Positions 1 through 9,028 of a DNA stretch of 64,000 nucleotides are shown piece after piece (the stretch's first letter is position 1; each line of letters opens with the position of its first letter). This DNA comes from Kocuria rhizophila (GTDB lineage Bacteria > Actinomycetota > Actinomycetes > Actinomycetales > Micrococcaceae): assembly GCF_003667225.1 (NCBI RefSeq), contig NZ_RCOM01000001.1:62001-126000 (forward strand), written 5' to 3'. The translations under genes and the position numbers were made by a program. The notes beneath the pieces were generated by a model. The model worked only from the letters and a program-made list of their open reading frames with translations. It ran no database searches and was not told the origin of the DNA.

Positions 1-814
1 CCGACGCCGCCTGGGTCACCAGGTCGCCCGAGTCCAGACGCACCCCGCCGAGGTCCGGACCGGCGATGTCCACGGCGAGGCGGACGGCCCGCTCGACGTC
101 GTACGTGTCCACGAGCAGTGTGGTGGACACTCCCAGAGCGTCCAGCTGGGCTCGGAAGGCCTGCTCCTCGGAGTCGTGCAGCAGGGTGAAGGAGTGGGCG
201 GCGGTGCCCACGGTCCGCACGCCGTAGCGGTAGCCCGCCTCCAGGTTGGACGTGGACTCGAAACCGGCCACCACGGCGGCGCGGGCGGCGGCCACGGCAG
301 CCTGCTCGTGGGCGCGGCGTGAACCCATCTCGATGCACGGCCGGTCCCCGGCGGCGCCCACCATGCGGGACGCGGCCGAGGCCACGGCGGAGTCGTAGTT
401 GAGCACGGACAGGATGTAGGTCTCCAGGACGCACGCCTCCGCGAAGGAGGACTCCACGCTCAGCAGCGGGGAGTGGGGGAAGTAGGTCTCGCCCTCCGCG
501 TAGCCGCGGATCTGGCCCGTGAAGCGGAAGTTCTCCAGGTAGGCCACGGTGGCGGCGTCCACCACGCCGGTGTCCCGCAGGAAGCGCAGCTGCTCGTCCG
601 TGAAGCGGAACTGCTCCAGGCCCTCCAGGACGCGACCCACCCCGGCGAAGACCCCGTAGCGCCGACCGTGCGGCAGGCGGCGGGTGAAGACCTCGAACAC
701 GCTGCGGCGTGAAGCCGTGCCCGCTCGGAGGGCTGCCTGCAGCATGGTCAGCTCGTAGTGGTCCGTCAGCAGGGACGTGGCCTGCGGGTGCCAGGAATAG
801 CTGTGCTCGTTCAC
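1..814 (-). CDS. pncB: Nicotinate phosphoribosyltransferase, C-terminus cut by window edge
   Basis: Makes nicotinate mononucleotide from nicotinate and PRPP in the cytoplasmic NAD salvage (Preiss-Handler) pathway. About 271 N-terminal residues are inside the window; the family is usually about 400-450 residues, so the 3' part lies beyond base 1. Family hallmarks visible on translation are TDHYELTM at residues 17-24, and further in FPHSPLLSVE, LNYDSAVASAASRM and GSRRAHE, the last matching the conserved phosphate-binding region. I chose the GTG at 814 because a TAGGCT hexamer ends six bases upstream with no Shine-Dalgarno site, the leaderless arrangement common in this window. It is divergent from clpS, a neighbourhood usual in actinobacteria. 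Confidence 0.9.
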   Translation of the reverse strand, partial: MNEHSYSWHPQATSLLTDHYELTMLQAALRAGTASRRSVFEVFTRRLPHGRRYGVFAGVGRVLEGLEQFRFTDEQLRFLRDTGVVDAATVAYLENFRFTGQIRGYAEGETYFPHSPLLSVESSFAEACVLETYILSVLNYDSAVASAASRMVGAAGDRPCIEMGSRRAHEQAAVAAARAAVVAGFESTSNLEAGYRYGVRTVGTAAHSFTLLHDSEEQAFRAQLDALGVSTTLLVDTYDVERAVRLAVDIAGPDLGGVRLDSGDLVTQAAS

Positions 815-820
815 CCTGCC

Positions 821-826
821 AGCCTA
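821..826 (-). promoter_or_regulatory. -10 hexamer of pncB
   Basis: TAGGCT on the minus strand ends six bases before the GTG start of pncB, so the transcript probably begins at or next to the start codon. Lies back to back with the clpS promoter about 40 bases away. Confidence 0.55.
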
Positions 827-865
827 GTGGGGCGCTCGCCGTGCGCACATCACCACGCCCCCGGC

Positions 866-871
866 TACCAT
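866..871 (+). promoter_or_regulatory. -10 hexamer of clpS
   Basis: TACCAT ends seven bases before the ATG at 879. It overlaps an earlier in-frame ATG at 870, which makes 870 an unlikely start. Confidence 0.5.
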
Positions 872-878
872 GGAAACG

Positions 879-1229
879 ATGCTCACTTACCAGTTCCGGG
901 GCCGTGTCCCCGCCCCCGCCGTGCTCATGAGTGCCGCGCCTGCGGAGTCCCCGCAGCTCACGCGGGAGGAGCAGGCGCTCACCGCCGTGAACGTGCCGTG
1001 GAACGTGGTGGTCTGGGACGACCCCGTGAACCTCATGAGCTACGTGGTGTACGTCTTCCGCTCGCACTTCGGGTTCACGGACGCCAAGGCCCGCACGCTC
1101 ATGCTCGAGGTCCACCACCAGGGCCGGTCGATCGTCTTCACCGGCTCCCTGGAGGAGGCCGAGGCCCACGTGAGCGCACTGCACGGCTACGGCCTGTGGG
1201 CCACCTACGAGAAGGCGGGGGAGAACTGA
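879..1229 (+). CDS. clpS: ATP-dependent Clp protease adaptor ClpS
   Basis: Adaptor that binds the N-domain of the ClpA/ClpC unfoldase and delivers N-degron substrates to ClpP. The core is clear: [19 protein letters not shown] followed by a helix with HFGFTDAKA, a match to the conserved DDxxNxMxYV segment that surrounds the N-degron pocket, and a C-terminal strand ending [11 protein letters not shown]. Three in-frame ATGs exist (870, 879, 927). The TACCAT hexamer favours 879; 927 would give a more typical 100-residue protein but has no ribosome-binding site. The stop codon overlaps the start of the DUF2017 gene (TGATG), indicating coupled translation. Confidence 0.9.
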   Translation: MLTYQFRGRVPAPAVLMSAAPAESPQLTREEQALTAVNVPWNVVVWDDPVNLMSYVVYVFRSHFGFTDAKARTLMLEVHHQGRSIVFTGSLEEAEAHVSALHGYGLWATYEKAGEN

Positions 1230-1789
1230 TGGCGCGCGGGTTCAAGCGCACGCGCAAGGGCATCGTGGGCCGCTTCGAGGCCCCCGAGGTGCGTCTGCTG
1301 CAGAAGCTGTTCTCGGACGTGGCAGAGACGCTCGCGCCCGAGCCGCGCGACACGGACGACCCCCTGGAGGCGCTCGTGGGTTGGGACGAGGACGTGGCCG
1401 AGCCCACGGACCCCGCGCTGCGCAGACTGCTGCCCGCGGCGTCGTCGGACCCCGAGCAGGCCGCGGAGTTCCGCAGGCTCACGGACCGCTCGCTGCGCGA
1501 ACGCCGGATCGCGGCACTGCGGGCGTCCTCGCTCGCCCTGGAGTCCGATCCCGTGGTGCTGACCACGGAACAGGCGCAGGACGTTGCACGCGCACTCAAC
1601 GACGTCCGCCTGGTGCTCGCGTCCCGGCTGGGGATCGACTCCCCGCAGGACGCCGAGCGGGTGGCGGAGCTCACGGACTTCGGGACGGCGCAGACCGTGG
1701 AGCAGTACATGGGCGTGGTGTACAACTTCGTCTCGTGGCTGCAGGAGACGCTCATGGAGGCGCTGCTGAAGACCCTCCCGTCCTCGTGA
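1229..1789 (+). CDS. DUF2017 family protein
   Basis: A 186-residue soluble protein of unknown function that follows clpS in many actinobacteria. It starts on the ATG that overlaps the clpS stop (TGATG), so the two are probably made together. No catalytic motif, signal peptide or membrane segment is visible. The sequence is helical in character with an acidic central part and a C-terminal segment ([19 protein letters not shown]) resembling other members. Constant association with clpS suggests a role in Clp proteolysis, but this is inference only. Confidence 0.8.
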   Translation: MARGFKRTRKGIVGRFEAPEVRLLQKLFSDVAETLAPEPRDTDDPLEALVGWDEDVAEPTDPALRRLLPAASSDPEQAAEFRRLTDRSLRERRIAALRASSLALESDPVVLTTEQAQDVARALNDVRLVLASRLGIDSPQDAERVAELTDFGTAQTVEQYMGVVYNFVSWLQETLMEALLKTLPSS

Positions 1790-1843
1790 CGCGGCATCGG
1801 AAGCACGCCTCGTCTCATGTTCGGGGTGCTCACCCGGACGCAC

Positions 1844-1849
1844 TACAGT
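1844..1849 (+). promoter_or_regulatory. -10 hexamer of murI
   Basis: TACAGT ends eight bases before the murI ATG; no Shine-Dalgarno site is present, fitting a leaderless transcript. Confidence 0.5.
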
Positions 1850-1857
1850 TTTCCGTT

Positions 1858-2751
1858 ATGCAGGCTGAGCACCGTTCTCCCACCGGTCCGAACCCCAACT
1901 CGCCCATCGGGGTGTTCGACTCCGGAGTGGGCGGTCTCACGGTGGCCCGGTCCATCATCGACCAGCTGCCCAACGAGGAGATCCTCTACGTGGGGGACAC
2001 CGCCCACGGCCCGTACGGTCCGCTGCCCATCGCCCAGGTGCGTTCGAACGCGCTGCGGATCATGGACGACCTCGTGGACTCCGGCGTGAAGCTGCTCGTG
2101 ATCGCGTGCAACACGGCGTCCGCCGCGGTGCTGCGCGACGCGCGCGAACGCTACACGCGGGGCTACGACATCCCGGTCACCGAGGTCATCCAGCCCGCCG
2201 TGCGCCGCGCCGTGGCCACCACCCGCACCGGGCGCGTGGGCGTGATCGGCACCGAGGCCACCATCGGGTCCCGCGCGTACGACGACACGTTCGCGGCGGC
2301 ACCCCAGCTGGACATCACCTCGGTGGCGTGCCCCGAGTTCGTGGAGTACGTGGAGCGCGGGGTCACCTCCGGTCCGGAGCTGCTGCGCACCGCCCAGGAG
2401 TATCTGCAGCCCCTCAAGGACGCCCAGGTGGACACCCTCGTGCTCGGCTGCACGCACTACCCGCTGCTCACCGCGGTGATCTCCTACGTCATGGGGGAGA
2501 GCGTCAACCTGGTGTCCTCGGCGGAGGAGACCGCGCGGGACGTGTACCGCAGCCTGCTCGACAACGGCCTCGAGCGTGATCCCGCGCTGGCACCCCACCA
2601 CGAGTTCCTGGCCACGGGCGACCCCGTGAGCTTCGAGGGACTGGCCCAGCGGTTCCTGGGCCCGGAGGTGCTGCGCGTCCGCCACACCTCGTCCGTGGCC
2701 GAGCAGTACCCCACCGGCTCCCTCTCCACGATCCACCCGGCTCAGCGCTGA
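1858..2751 (+). CDS. murI: Glutamate racemase
   Basis: Interconverts L- and D-glutamate to supply D-Glu for peptidoglycan. The 297-residue length is typical once a short N-terminal tail is allowed for. The N-terminal [13 protein letters not shown] carries the conserved Asp (about D21), and both catalytic cysteines are present: C84 in ACNTASA and C198 in LGCTHYPLL. The reading frame is open far upstream, but only the ATG at 1858 sits after a -10 element and matches the family N-terminus. It starts a run of same-strand genes (MBL, rph, rdgB) with its own promoter. Confidence 0.95.
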   Translation: MQAEHRSPTGPNPNSPIGVFDSGVGGLTVARSIIDQLPNEEILYVGDTAHGPYGPLPIAQVRSNALRIMDDLVDSGVKLLVIACNTASAAVLRDARERYTRGYDIPVTEVIQPAVRRAVATTRTGRVGVIGTEATIGSRAYDDTFAAAPQLDITSVACPEFVEYVERGVTSGPELLRTAQEYLQPLKDAQVDTLVLGCTHYPLLTAVISYVMGESVNLVSSAEETARDVYRSLLDNGLERDPALAPHHEFLATGDPVSFEGLAQRFLGPEVLRVRHTSSVAEQYPTGSLSTIHPAQR

Positions 2752-2777
2752 GTCGGCAGCAGAAAGGTCGCAACTCC

Positions 2778-3617
2778 ATGATCCTCACCGTGGTCGGCAA
2801 CTCGGGCAGCTTCCCGGGCCCGGACTCCCCGGCGTCCTGCTACCTGGTGTCGGGGGAGGACGCAGACGGACGGATCTGGCGGATCGTGCTGGACATGGGC
2901 AACGGCGCCCTGGGCACGCTGCAGCGCTACATCGACCTGCACGAGATTGACGCGATCATGCTCTCCCACCTTCACCCGGACCACTGCGTGGACGTGGGCG
3001 GTCTGCACGTGGCGGTCAAGTGGGATCCCCGTGGATGGAACGCAGGGACCATCCCCCTCTACGGGCCCTCCGCGACGCACACCTACTTGAACCAGCTGCA
3101 CATGCTGCCCCCGGAGCACTCCATGGCCACGGAGTTCGACTTCCACGTGTGGCAGCCCCGGCAGCCCGTGACGGTGGGCCCGTTCACGGTGACGCCGTTC
3201 CCCGTGAACCACCCGTGCCCGGAGCCGTTCGCCCTGCGGGTCGAGCACCGGGGTCCGGAGGGTGTGGAGGTGCTCACCTACTCCGGGGACACCGATTCCT
3301 GCGAAGAGCTCGTGGTGGCGGCCCGGGACGCTGACGTGTTCCTGTGCGAGGCCGCCTACGAGGAGGGACGCGAGGACCACCTGCGGGGGATCCACCTCAC
3401 GGGCCGGCGCGCGGGCCGGACGGCCGCGGAGGCGGGAGCGCGGCGTCTGCTGCTCACGCACCTGCCCGTGTGGAACGACCCGCGCACGGCAGAGGCGGAG
3501 GCGTGCGAGGCCTTCGACGGGCCGGTCTCCGTGGCGCGGCCGGCCAGGAGCTACCGCGTGTCCGGCCCGACCGACCGGTCGTTCGATGCGTTGGCACGCG
3601 CCGGGGCCGACGACTAG
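2778..3617 (+). CDS. MBL-fold metallohydrolase, ribonuclease Z/AtsA-like
   Basis: A 279-residue metallo-beta-lactamase-fold protein with the metal-binding HLHPDH motif at residues 64-69, a second histidine in [14 protein letters not shown], an aspartate in YSGDTDSC and a late LLLTHLPVW segment. This set resembles the ribonuclease Z/arylsulfatase-like branch, but substrate cannot be assigned. The same gene sits between murI and rph in related actinobacteria, which suggests a housekeeping role, perhaps in RNA processing next to RNase PH. Its TAG stop codon forms the first half of the rph -10 hexamer. Confidence 0.85.
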   Translation: MILTVVGNSGSFPGPDSPASCYLVSGEDADGRIWRIVLDMGNGALGTLQRYIDLHEIDAIMLSHLHPDHCVDVGGLHVAVKWDPRGWNAGTIPLYGPSATHTYLNQLHMLPPEHSMATEFDFHVWQPRQPVTVGPFTVTPFPVNHPCPEPFALRVEHRGPEGVEVLTYSGDTDSCEELVVAARDADVFLCEAAYEEGREDHLRGIHLTGRRAGRTAAEAGARRLLLTHLPVWNDPRTAEAEACEAFDGPVSVARPARSYRVSGPTDRSFDALARAGADD

Positions 3618-3620
3618 GCT
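3615..3620 (+). promoter_or_regulatory. -10 hexamer of rph overlapping an upstream stop codon
   Basis: TAGGCT ends seven bases before the rph ATG. Its first three bases are the TAG stop of the preceding MBL gene. Confidence 0.5.
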
Positions 3621-3627
3621 GATCCGC

Positions 3628-4437
3628 ATGACTGCGCCTACCGATCCGGCACGATCCACCGCGAACTCCACGGGCCAGGGCGAGCGCTCGACCACGGACG
3701 TGGTCCGCGCCGACGGGCGCACGGTGGCCGAGCTGAGGCCCATCACGATCACCCGGGGCTGGTCCGAGCAGGCGGAGGGCTCCGCGCTGATCGAGTTCGG
3801 AGGCACCCGTGTGCTGTGCACCGCCTCGCTCACGGAGGGCGTGCCCCGTTGGCTCAAGGGAGAGGGGCGCGGCTGGGTGACCGCCGAGTATGCGATGCTC
3901 CCGCGCGCCACCTCCACCCGGTCCGCACGAGAGTCCGTCAAGGGCAAGATCGGCGGGCGGACCCACGAGATCTCCCGGCTGATCGGGCGCTCGCTGCGCT
4001 CCATCATCGACCTCGAGGCCCTCGGCGAGAACACCGTGGTGCTCGACTGCGACGTCCTGCAGGCCGACGGCGGAACCCGCACCGCCTCCATCACGGGTGC
4101 CTACGTGGCGCTCGCGGAGGCCATCAACTGGGCCCACGACAACGGCGTGCTCAAGCGCCGCGTGAACCCCCTCACCGACTCGGTGGCGGCGGTGTCCGTG
4201 GGCATCATCGACGGCGTCCCCATGCTGGACCTGCCCTACGTGGAGGACGTCCGCGCGGAGACCGACATGAACGTGGTCGTCACCGGCTCCGGCGACTTCG
4301 TGGAGGTGCAGGGCACCGCCGAGGGTGTCCCGTTCCGCCGCGACGAGCTGGATGCGCTGCTGGACCTGGCGGTAGCCGGGTGCGCCCAGCTCGCCGAGAT
4401 CCAGCGCGAGACCCTGGAGAGCACCCGTGGTCGGTGA
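3628..4437 (+). CDS. rph: Ribonuclease PH
   Basis: Phosphorolytic 3'-5' exoribonuclease that trims tRNA 3' ends. 269 residues, slightly longer than usual because of a roughly 25-residue polar N-terminal tail before [13 protein letters not shown]. Characteristic segments are [17 protein letters not shown], the basic [20 protein letters not shown] loop involved in RNA and phosphate contacts, [20 protein letters not shown] and a terminal EIQRETL helix. The frame is open upstream, but the ATG at 3628 follows the -10 element at leaderless distance. It overlaps rdgB by 11 bases. Confidence 0.95.
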   Translation: MTAPTDPARSTANSTGQGERSTTDVVRADGRTVAELRPITITRGWSEQAEGSALIEFGGTRVLCTASLTEGVPRWLKGEGRGWVTAEYAMLPRATSTRSARESVKGKIGGRTHEISRLIGRSLRSIIDLEALGENTVVLDCDVLQADGGTRTASITGAYVALAEAINWAHDNGVLKRRVNPLTDSVAAVSVGIIDGVPMLDLPYVEDVRAETDMNVVVTGSGDFVEVQGTAEGVPFRRDELDALLDLAVAGCAQLAEIQRETLESTRGR

Positions 4438-5116
4438 GGTCCCCGGCGCCCGCGTGGTGCTGGCCACCCACAACCAGGGCAAGGTGCGCGAACTGCGCGC
4501 CATGCTCGCCGCCGCGGGTCTCAGTGACCCGGAGCTTGTGGTGGACGCCGGCACGGCCGGGCTGGGCGACGTCGTGGAGACCGGCGTGATGTTCCAGCAG
4601 AACGCGCTGCTGAAGGCGCGTGCCGCAGCCGCGGAGTCCGGCCTCGTGGCGCTCGCCGACGACTCCGGACTGGCCGTGGACGTCATGGGAGGATCCCCAG
4701 GGATCTTCTCCGCGCGCTGGGCCGGGCAGCACGGCGACGACGCCGCGAACCTCCGTCTCCTTCTCGCCCAGCTCGGGGACATCGCCCCCGAGCACCGCGG
4801 CGCTCGCTTCGTGTGCGCGGCCGCTCTCGTGGACCCCCGCGACGGCACCGAGCACGTGGTCACGGGAGAGCTGCCGGGAAGGATCCTCCCGGGTCCGGTG
4901 GGCGAGAACGGCTTCGGCTACGACCCGGTGTTCGCGCCCGAGGGGGAGGGTGGCGCGAGCTGCGCCCAACTCGGTGCAGAGCACAAGAACCGCATCAGTC
5001 ACCGCGGCCGGGCCATGGCGGCGATGCTGCCCCACCTGCTGCGCGTCCTGGGCCACGAGGAGCGCGCAGCCGCACCCGTTCCGGGTGCCTCGCCCGAATC
5101 GGAGCCCGAGGCCTGA
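4427..5116 (+). CDS. rdgB: RdgB/HAM1 family non-canonical purine NTP pyrophosphatase
   Basis: Hydrolyses dITP, XTP and related nucleotides to monophosphates, cleaning the nucleotide pool. Family signatures are [15 protein letters not shown] near the N-terminus, [22 protein letters not shown] mid-protein (read in two parts: [11 protein letters not shown] and [10 protein letters not shown]), [11 protein letters not shown] and [10 protein letters not shown] near the end. It starts at a GTG inside the last codons of rph, so translation is coupled. A short Pro/Glu-rich tail follows the domain. The pairing of rph with rdgB is common in bacteria. Confidence 0.93.
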   Translation: MVGEVPGARVVLATHNQGKVRELRAMLAAAGLSDPELVVDAGTAGLGDVVETGVMFQQNALLKARAAAAESGLVALADDSGLAVDVMGGSPGIFSARWAGQHGDDAANLRLLLAQLGDIAPEHRGARFVCAAALVDPRDGTEHVVTGELPGRILPGPVGENGFGYDPVFAPEGEGGASCAQLGAEHKNRISHRGRAMAAMLPHLLRVLGHEERAAAPVPGASPESEPEA

Positions 5117-5118
5117 CC

Positions 5119-5979
5119 ATGACCTTCGCCTGCGGACACCTCCCCTTCGCCAACGCCGTGGAAGCGGTTCTGGCGGAGGCCGGTGTCTCCGTGGAGCGCT
5201 CCGACTGGGAGCTGCACGCGGGCGGCTCGGCGCACATCGTGGTCAACGCGGGCCACATGATGAGTGTGCGCATCGCCAAGAACCCCACCTCCGGTGAGAA
5301 CGTCCGGCGTCGGACGCGGGCGCTGTCCAGGCTGCCGGAGTTCGACTTCACGGTGCCCCGACCGCTGACGCCGGTGATCCAGGACGGCCGCTACACGGCC
5401 GTCGGAATGACGTGGATCCCCGGGGCACCCCGGGCTCCGGGACCCGTGGACCCCCGTCAGCTGCGCCGAGTGCTGGAACAGATCGGCCGCGCGGACGCCC
5501 GGGCCGCCGAGCCGTGGCTGGACCGCCCCGGGCAGCACTGGGGCGGGCACCGGCGTCGCCACGTCCTGCTGGAGCAGGTGCTTCCCCGGCTGCTGCCACG
5601 CAGCAGGGACCGGGCGCTGCACGCCATCGAGGACCTCGTGGCGCTCGAGAACGTGACGCCCCAGCTCGTCCACGGGGACCTCATGGGCTCCAACATGCTG
5701 TGGCAGGGGGAGCACCTGGTGGGCGTCATCGACTGGGACCACGCGTGCCTGAGCGACCCCGCGTACGACATTGCCTCCCTGGGACTGTGGTTCGGCTGGC
5801 CCAGCGTGCGCGACGCCACGGACGAGGTCGGCTACGAACGGGCGCGCCTGCACGCCCGGATCTTCCCGCTGCAGGCCGTGGCCTACGCGTTGCACCACGA
5901 GCTCGACGCCGCCCAGGTCCGCCAGGCGGTCGAGAAGGCGGACGCCTGGTACGAGTCGCGCGCCGTGGCGGCCGTCTGA
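5119..5979 (+). CDS. Aminoglycoside-phosphotransferase-family protein
   Basis: A 286-residue protein of the APH/choline-kinase-like fold. The catalytic loop VHGDLMGSNML (H185, D187) and the metal-binding VIDWDHACLSDPAYD are intact, so an active small-molecule kinase is plausible, but the substrate is unknown. The N-terminal lobe shows an ATP-lobe-like HIVVNAGHMMSVRIAKNP. It starts two bases after the rdgB stop, so it is probably in the rph-rdgB transcript. There is no sign that it is an antibiotic-resistance gene; chromosomal housekeeping context argues against that. Confidence 0.8.
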   Translation: MTFACGHLPFANAVEAVLAEAGVSVERSDWELHAGGSAHIVVNAGHMMSVRIAKNPTSGENVRRRTRALSRLPEFDFTVPRPLTPVIQDGRYTAVGMTWIPGAPRAPGPVDPRQLRRVLEQIGRADARAAEPWLDRPGQHWGGHRRRHVLLEQVLPRLLPRSRDRALHAIEDLVALENVTPQLVHGDLMGSNMLWQGEHLVGVIDWDHACLSDPAYDIASLGLWFGWPSVRDATDEVGYERARLHARIFPLQAVAYALHHELDAAQVRQAVEKADAWYESRAVAAV

Positions 5980-6008
5980 GCCACCCTCATCGTGTCGGAG
6001 TGGGGCCG

Positions 6009-6014
6009 TACGCT
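6009..6014 (+). promoter_or_regulatory. -10 hexamer of exonuclease gene
   Basis: TACGCT ends six bases before the GTG start at 6021; leaderless arrangement. Confidence 0.45.
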
Positions 6015-6020
6015 CACAGC

Positions 6021-6602
6021 GTGTCCGTCAGCTTCACCGCCATCGACTTCGAAACCGCCAACCGCAGCCTCGCCTCGGCCTGTGCCCTGGGAGTGGTGCG
6101 CGTCCGGGACGGTCGGGTGGTCGACACCCGGTACTCCCTCATCCGGCCTCCCGCGGGCCACGACGGTTTCGAACGGGGCAACGTGCGCATCCACGGGATT
6201 CAGCCCGCGGACGTGGCGGACGCCCCCACGTTCGACCAGCTCTGGGACTGGATGTGCGACAACATCTCCCCGGAGGACCCGGACTCCGTCCTGGTGGCCC
6301 ACAACGCGGTGTTCGACACCGGTGTCATCAAGGCCGCCAACAGCGCGTGCGGGGGTGCATCCCGGGTCTGGGACTACGCCTGCACCCTGAGGCTGGCGCG
6401 GGCGGCGTACACGCTGCGCTCGTACTCCCTCCCGAACGCCTCGCGCGCGGCCGGGGCGGAGGTGCGTGATCACCACAACGCCCTGAGCGACTCCCTTGCC
6501 TGCGCCGGTATCGTGCTGGACCTCGCCCGACGCAGCGGGGCGGAGAGCATGGCGGAACTGGTGTCTCACTACGGCGTGCGGATGCAGCGCGCGGACCTGT
6601 AG
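6021..6602 (+). CDS. DEDDh-type 3'-5' exonuclease
   Basis: A 193-residue single-domain exonuclease of the RNase T/DnaQ superfamily. The Exo I motif is IDFETAN (D9, E11), Exo II is VLVAHNAVFD, and Exo III is HHNALSD around residues 151-157, giving the H-x4-D spacing of the DEDDh class. The GTG start follows a -10 hexamer by six bases. It lacks polymerase or BRCT domains, so it is a stand-alone proofreading, repair or RNA-trimming enzyme; the exact substrate is not evident. It converges on the ADP-ribosylglycohydrolase-like gene. Confidence 0.85.
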   Translation: MSVSFTAIDFETANRSLASACALGVVRVRDGRVVDTRYSLIRPPAGHDGFERGNVRIHGIQPADVADAPTFDQLWDWMCDNISPEDPDSVLVAHNAVFDTGVIKAANSACGGASRVWDYACTLRLARAAYTLRSYSLPNASRAAGAEVRDHHNALSDSLACAGIVLDLARRSGAESMAELVSHYGVRMQRADL

Positions 6603-6711
6603 CCGGTTCGGGCGCGCCCTTCCACGTCGCCTGACCACTGCGACCCGCCGGGCACCCCTGGTGCGATCCACTCGGAGGCCTCAGCCCCGGCCTGCCACGA
6701 TCACCACGGGG

Positions 6712-7773
6712 TCAGGCGCACCAGCGGGAGATCCACTCGTCGGCCAGCGCCAGGAGATCGGCCCGGGTGGCATCACGAGCGGACGTCCCTGGTGCTTCGG
6801 GGGCGGCCGGATCCGTGCCGCTGAGCCCCCACATGGCAGCGGCCACCGTGGTGGCCACGGCACGGGCCGCGGTGTGGACCGGGGTGTCCCCGGGCAGCGC
6901 CGCAGAGGCGCGTCGAGCGGCGTCGTCCCCCGGAGTGGCTGAGGCCGGGGACTGCGAGGAGGCGGCGTCCGCCAGTGCGGCAAGTCCTAGAGCCAGGGCC
7001 GTCGACGCCGCGTGCTCGCCTCGTACGGCGAGATCCGGTGCCGCGGCCAGCAGCTCGCGCCGTGAGTCCGGTTCCGTGCACTGCGCCAGCAGCTCGAGGG
7101 TGCGGGGTGCGGGGCGGGTGACGACGGCGCACACCCGAGCGGTCTCGGCCAGCACGTCTTTCACGGTGGCACCGGTCTCTGCCGCGCGGGCGGCGGCGTG
7201 GACCGCGAGGGCCATGCCCACGGCGGCGGTCTGCGCCTCCGGGCTGCCGTGGGTGATGGCGGCCGAATCCACGGCGAGAGCCACGAGGGTCTTCCACCCG
7301 ATGGTGGGGACCATGCCGTAAGGAGCCGTGCGCGCGAGAACCTCGGGGCTGTCCGCGGCGGGAAGCACAGGTCGCACGACCTCTCCGAGCGAGCCGGTGG
7401 CCAGCGCGTCGAAGGAGTCGCCGGAGTGCTCTCCCGGGGCGGCGAGGACTGGATGGTGGCGGTCCAGGTCGTCGGATGGCGGGTGCGGGGCGTGGTCGGG
7501 CAGCTGCGCGCCGTTGGTCACGGCCCACCGGAGGTAGGACAGCCAGGCGCACGCGGTGGGGTCTGCACTCTGGCCGTCGTTGGCCCAGCCCGCCACCTCG
7601 TCCAGCGCGGCCACCGTGCGTGCGGCGAGCTGCGTGGCCTGGTCGGGCCGGTCCGTGCCCGCGGCGATCCACGGCGCGAGAACCACTCCGCGGACCAGGT
7701 CCGGGTACCGGTGCGACGTCGCGTCCAGTCCTTGGTCTCGTGCCAGCAGCTCGGGTGTGTTCTCGATGGTCAT
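6712..7773 (-). CDS. Putative ADP-ribosylglycohydrolase-like protein, degenerate
   Basis: A 353-residue Ala-rich helical protein. Segments such as LARTAPYGMVPTIG and AITHGSPEAQTAAVGMALAVH resemble the ADP-ribosylglycohydrolase (DraG/ARH) fold, whose family removes ADP-ribose from proteins or nucleotides. The N-terminal RGVVLAPWIAAGTD occupies the place of the usual GxxxGDAxG metal site but lacks its canonical acidic pattern, and I find no clear GDDT motif, so catalysis is doubtful. The ATG follows a TAGACT hexamer by six bases. The assignment rests on weak local similarity and could be wrong. Confidence 0.45.
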   Translation of the reverse strand: MTIENTPELLARDQGLDATSHRYPDLVRGVVLAPWIAAGTDRPDQATQLAARTVAALDEVAGWANDGQSADPTACAWLSYLRWAVTNGAQLPDHAPHPPSDDLDRHHPVLAAPGEHSGDSFDALATGSLGEVVRPVLPAADSPEVLARTAPYGMVPTIGWKTLVALAVDSAAITHGSPEAQTAAVGMALAVHAAARAAETGATVKDVLAETARVCAVVTRPAPRTLELLAQCTEPDSRRELLAAAPDLAVRGEHAASTALALGLAALADAASSQSPASATPGDDAARRASAALPGDTPVHTAARAVATTVAAAMWGLSGTDPAAPEAPGTSARDATRADLLALADEWISRWCA

Positions 7774-7779
7774 GGGACC

Positions 7780-7785
7780 AGTCTA
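7780..7785 (-). promoter_or_regulatory. -10 hexamer of ARH-like gene
   Basis: TAGACT on the minus strand ends six bases before the ATG at 7773. The context CCTAGACTGG(N)CCCATG is nearly identical to that upstream of the aminotransferase at 56787. Confidence 0.5.
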
Positions 7786-7921
7786 GGAAGACTCGCCGGT
7801 GTGATGACCATGAGGGCATGGCGAGCACACGAACACCGCAGACACACGGCCCCGGCGGGCAGGAGGACGAGGTGGTCTCTCACCCTGGCGAGGTGCCGCG
7901 GGCTTGGAGGCGTCCCAAAGG

Positions 7922-9028
7922 TCAGCGGGAGGCCCCGGGACAGCCCACCCCGGCGGGATTCACCCGGCAGTCGTCCGCAACGTTGTGCACGGTGGCACGC
8001 CAGACGCTCAGCTGCACGGGGGCGGAGGCCACTTGGTTGTATCCCGCCACGGGCTGCCACCCCGTCCCCGCGATGTTGTACTCACCGTAGAACCAGGTGG
8101 TGAGGGTGACCGAGTAGTCACCGGTTGAGGTGTACACGTGCGAGGTGTCCGTGGGAGTGTCCCACGCACCCTCCGGCAGGGGAGCACCGGTGAGGGGAGT
8201 GGGGCCCAGGGACGCCCCGTCCCCGTAGTTCCAGGTGTACTGGGCGGGGTAGGCGCGCACCGACACGGGGTAGCCACCCAGGGTGGTCTCGAACGTCTGA
8301 GGCTGCGCCACGGCGTAGACATTCGTGTTCATGTTCTTCAAGGTGTCCGGGGCGGGCTGCACGTGGTTCTCCGCCGGAGCCACCGCGAGGCGCTGGAAGT
8401 CCTGAAGGGTGAACGTGGGCAGTGGCACGTAGCCGTCGTCTCCCGCGCCGTCGGCCTGGGCATCAGAAACGCACATCTGAGTGCCTCGAGGTGAACGCGC
8501 GCCGTCCGATGCCCCGCCCACGACGATGTCCATGGACACCCCGGTCTGGCCGGAATCGTCCGTGCACTCCTGCTGGGCCCGGCAGCTGCGCAGGGCGGCG
8601 CCCTTGTCGCGGGTGCAGGGATCCTGGAGGCCGTAGACCGTCTTGTTCTTGGCGGTGTCCATCATGCGGGCGTTGAAGAAGATGGAGTCGTCGTCGGACA
8701 TCAACCGGTCGCGGAGAGCCTTTTGAAAGGCCGGATCGGTGTCGGGGTTCCATGCTCCGCCAGGTGAATCTCCCCCCGATGCTCCAGAGGCGTCGGACGC
8801 GTTCGAGGTGCCCGGAATTCCGCGCCCGGAAAACTTCACCCGTCCTTCGATCTTGACGTCGATTATGGACCCGTGTGCACTAGATTCGGTAAATAGCTGG
8901 CTCTCCTTGGAACCTATTCCAAAATCTGGAAGCGTCGGCTCGTCGGCCACTGCAGGGGGCGTAATGGTTAGACAGAAAGTTGAGGCCGCTATAGTCAACA
9001 GCGCCGCAGGTCGTCGTTGGGTGCGCAT
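7922..9028 (-). CDS. Secreted PKD-domain protein
   Basis: A 368-residue exported protein. Residues 1-28 form a Sec signal peptide (RTQRRPAALLTIAAS... ending AVA before DE). A Ser/Gly-rich linker (SNASDASGASGGDSPGG) follows, then a cysteine-containing middle part (CTRDKGAALRSCRAQQEC). Residues of about 245-335 look like a PKD fold: YTWNYGDG, DTSHVYTSTGDYSVTLTT. No C-terminal anchor or sortase signal is visible. The ATG overlaps the stop of the upstream DUF6318 gene (TGATG) and has an AGGGG site, so the start is well supported over the GTG at 9067. Function unknown; a surface or binding role with the lipoprotein is inferred. The 5' part is A+T-richer than its surroundings. Confidence 0.8.
   Translation of the reverse strand: MRTQRRPAALLTIAASTFCLTITPPAVADEPTLPDFGIGSKESQLFTESSAHGSIIDVKIEGRVKFSGRGIPGTSNASDASGASGGDSPGGAWNPDTDPAFQKALRDRLMSDDDSIFFNARMMDTAKNKTVYGLQDPCTRDKGAALRSCRAQQECTDDSGQTGVSMDIVVGGASDGARSPRGTQMCVSDAQADGAGDDGYVPLPTFTLQDFQRLAVAPAENHVQPAPDTLKNMNTNVYAVAQPQTFETTLGGYPVSVRAYPAQYTWNYGDGASLGPTPLTGAPLPEGAWDTPTDTSHVYTSTGDYSVTLTTWFYGEYNIAGTGWQPVAGYNQVASAPVQLSVWRATVHNVADDCRVNPAGVGCPGASR

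Noticed and set aside
5119-5979. Aminoglycoside resistance gene
   Set aside because: The fold is APH-like, but the housekeeping operon position and lack of closer similarity to known resistance kinases make a resistance call unjustified.
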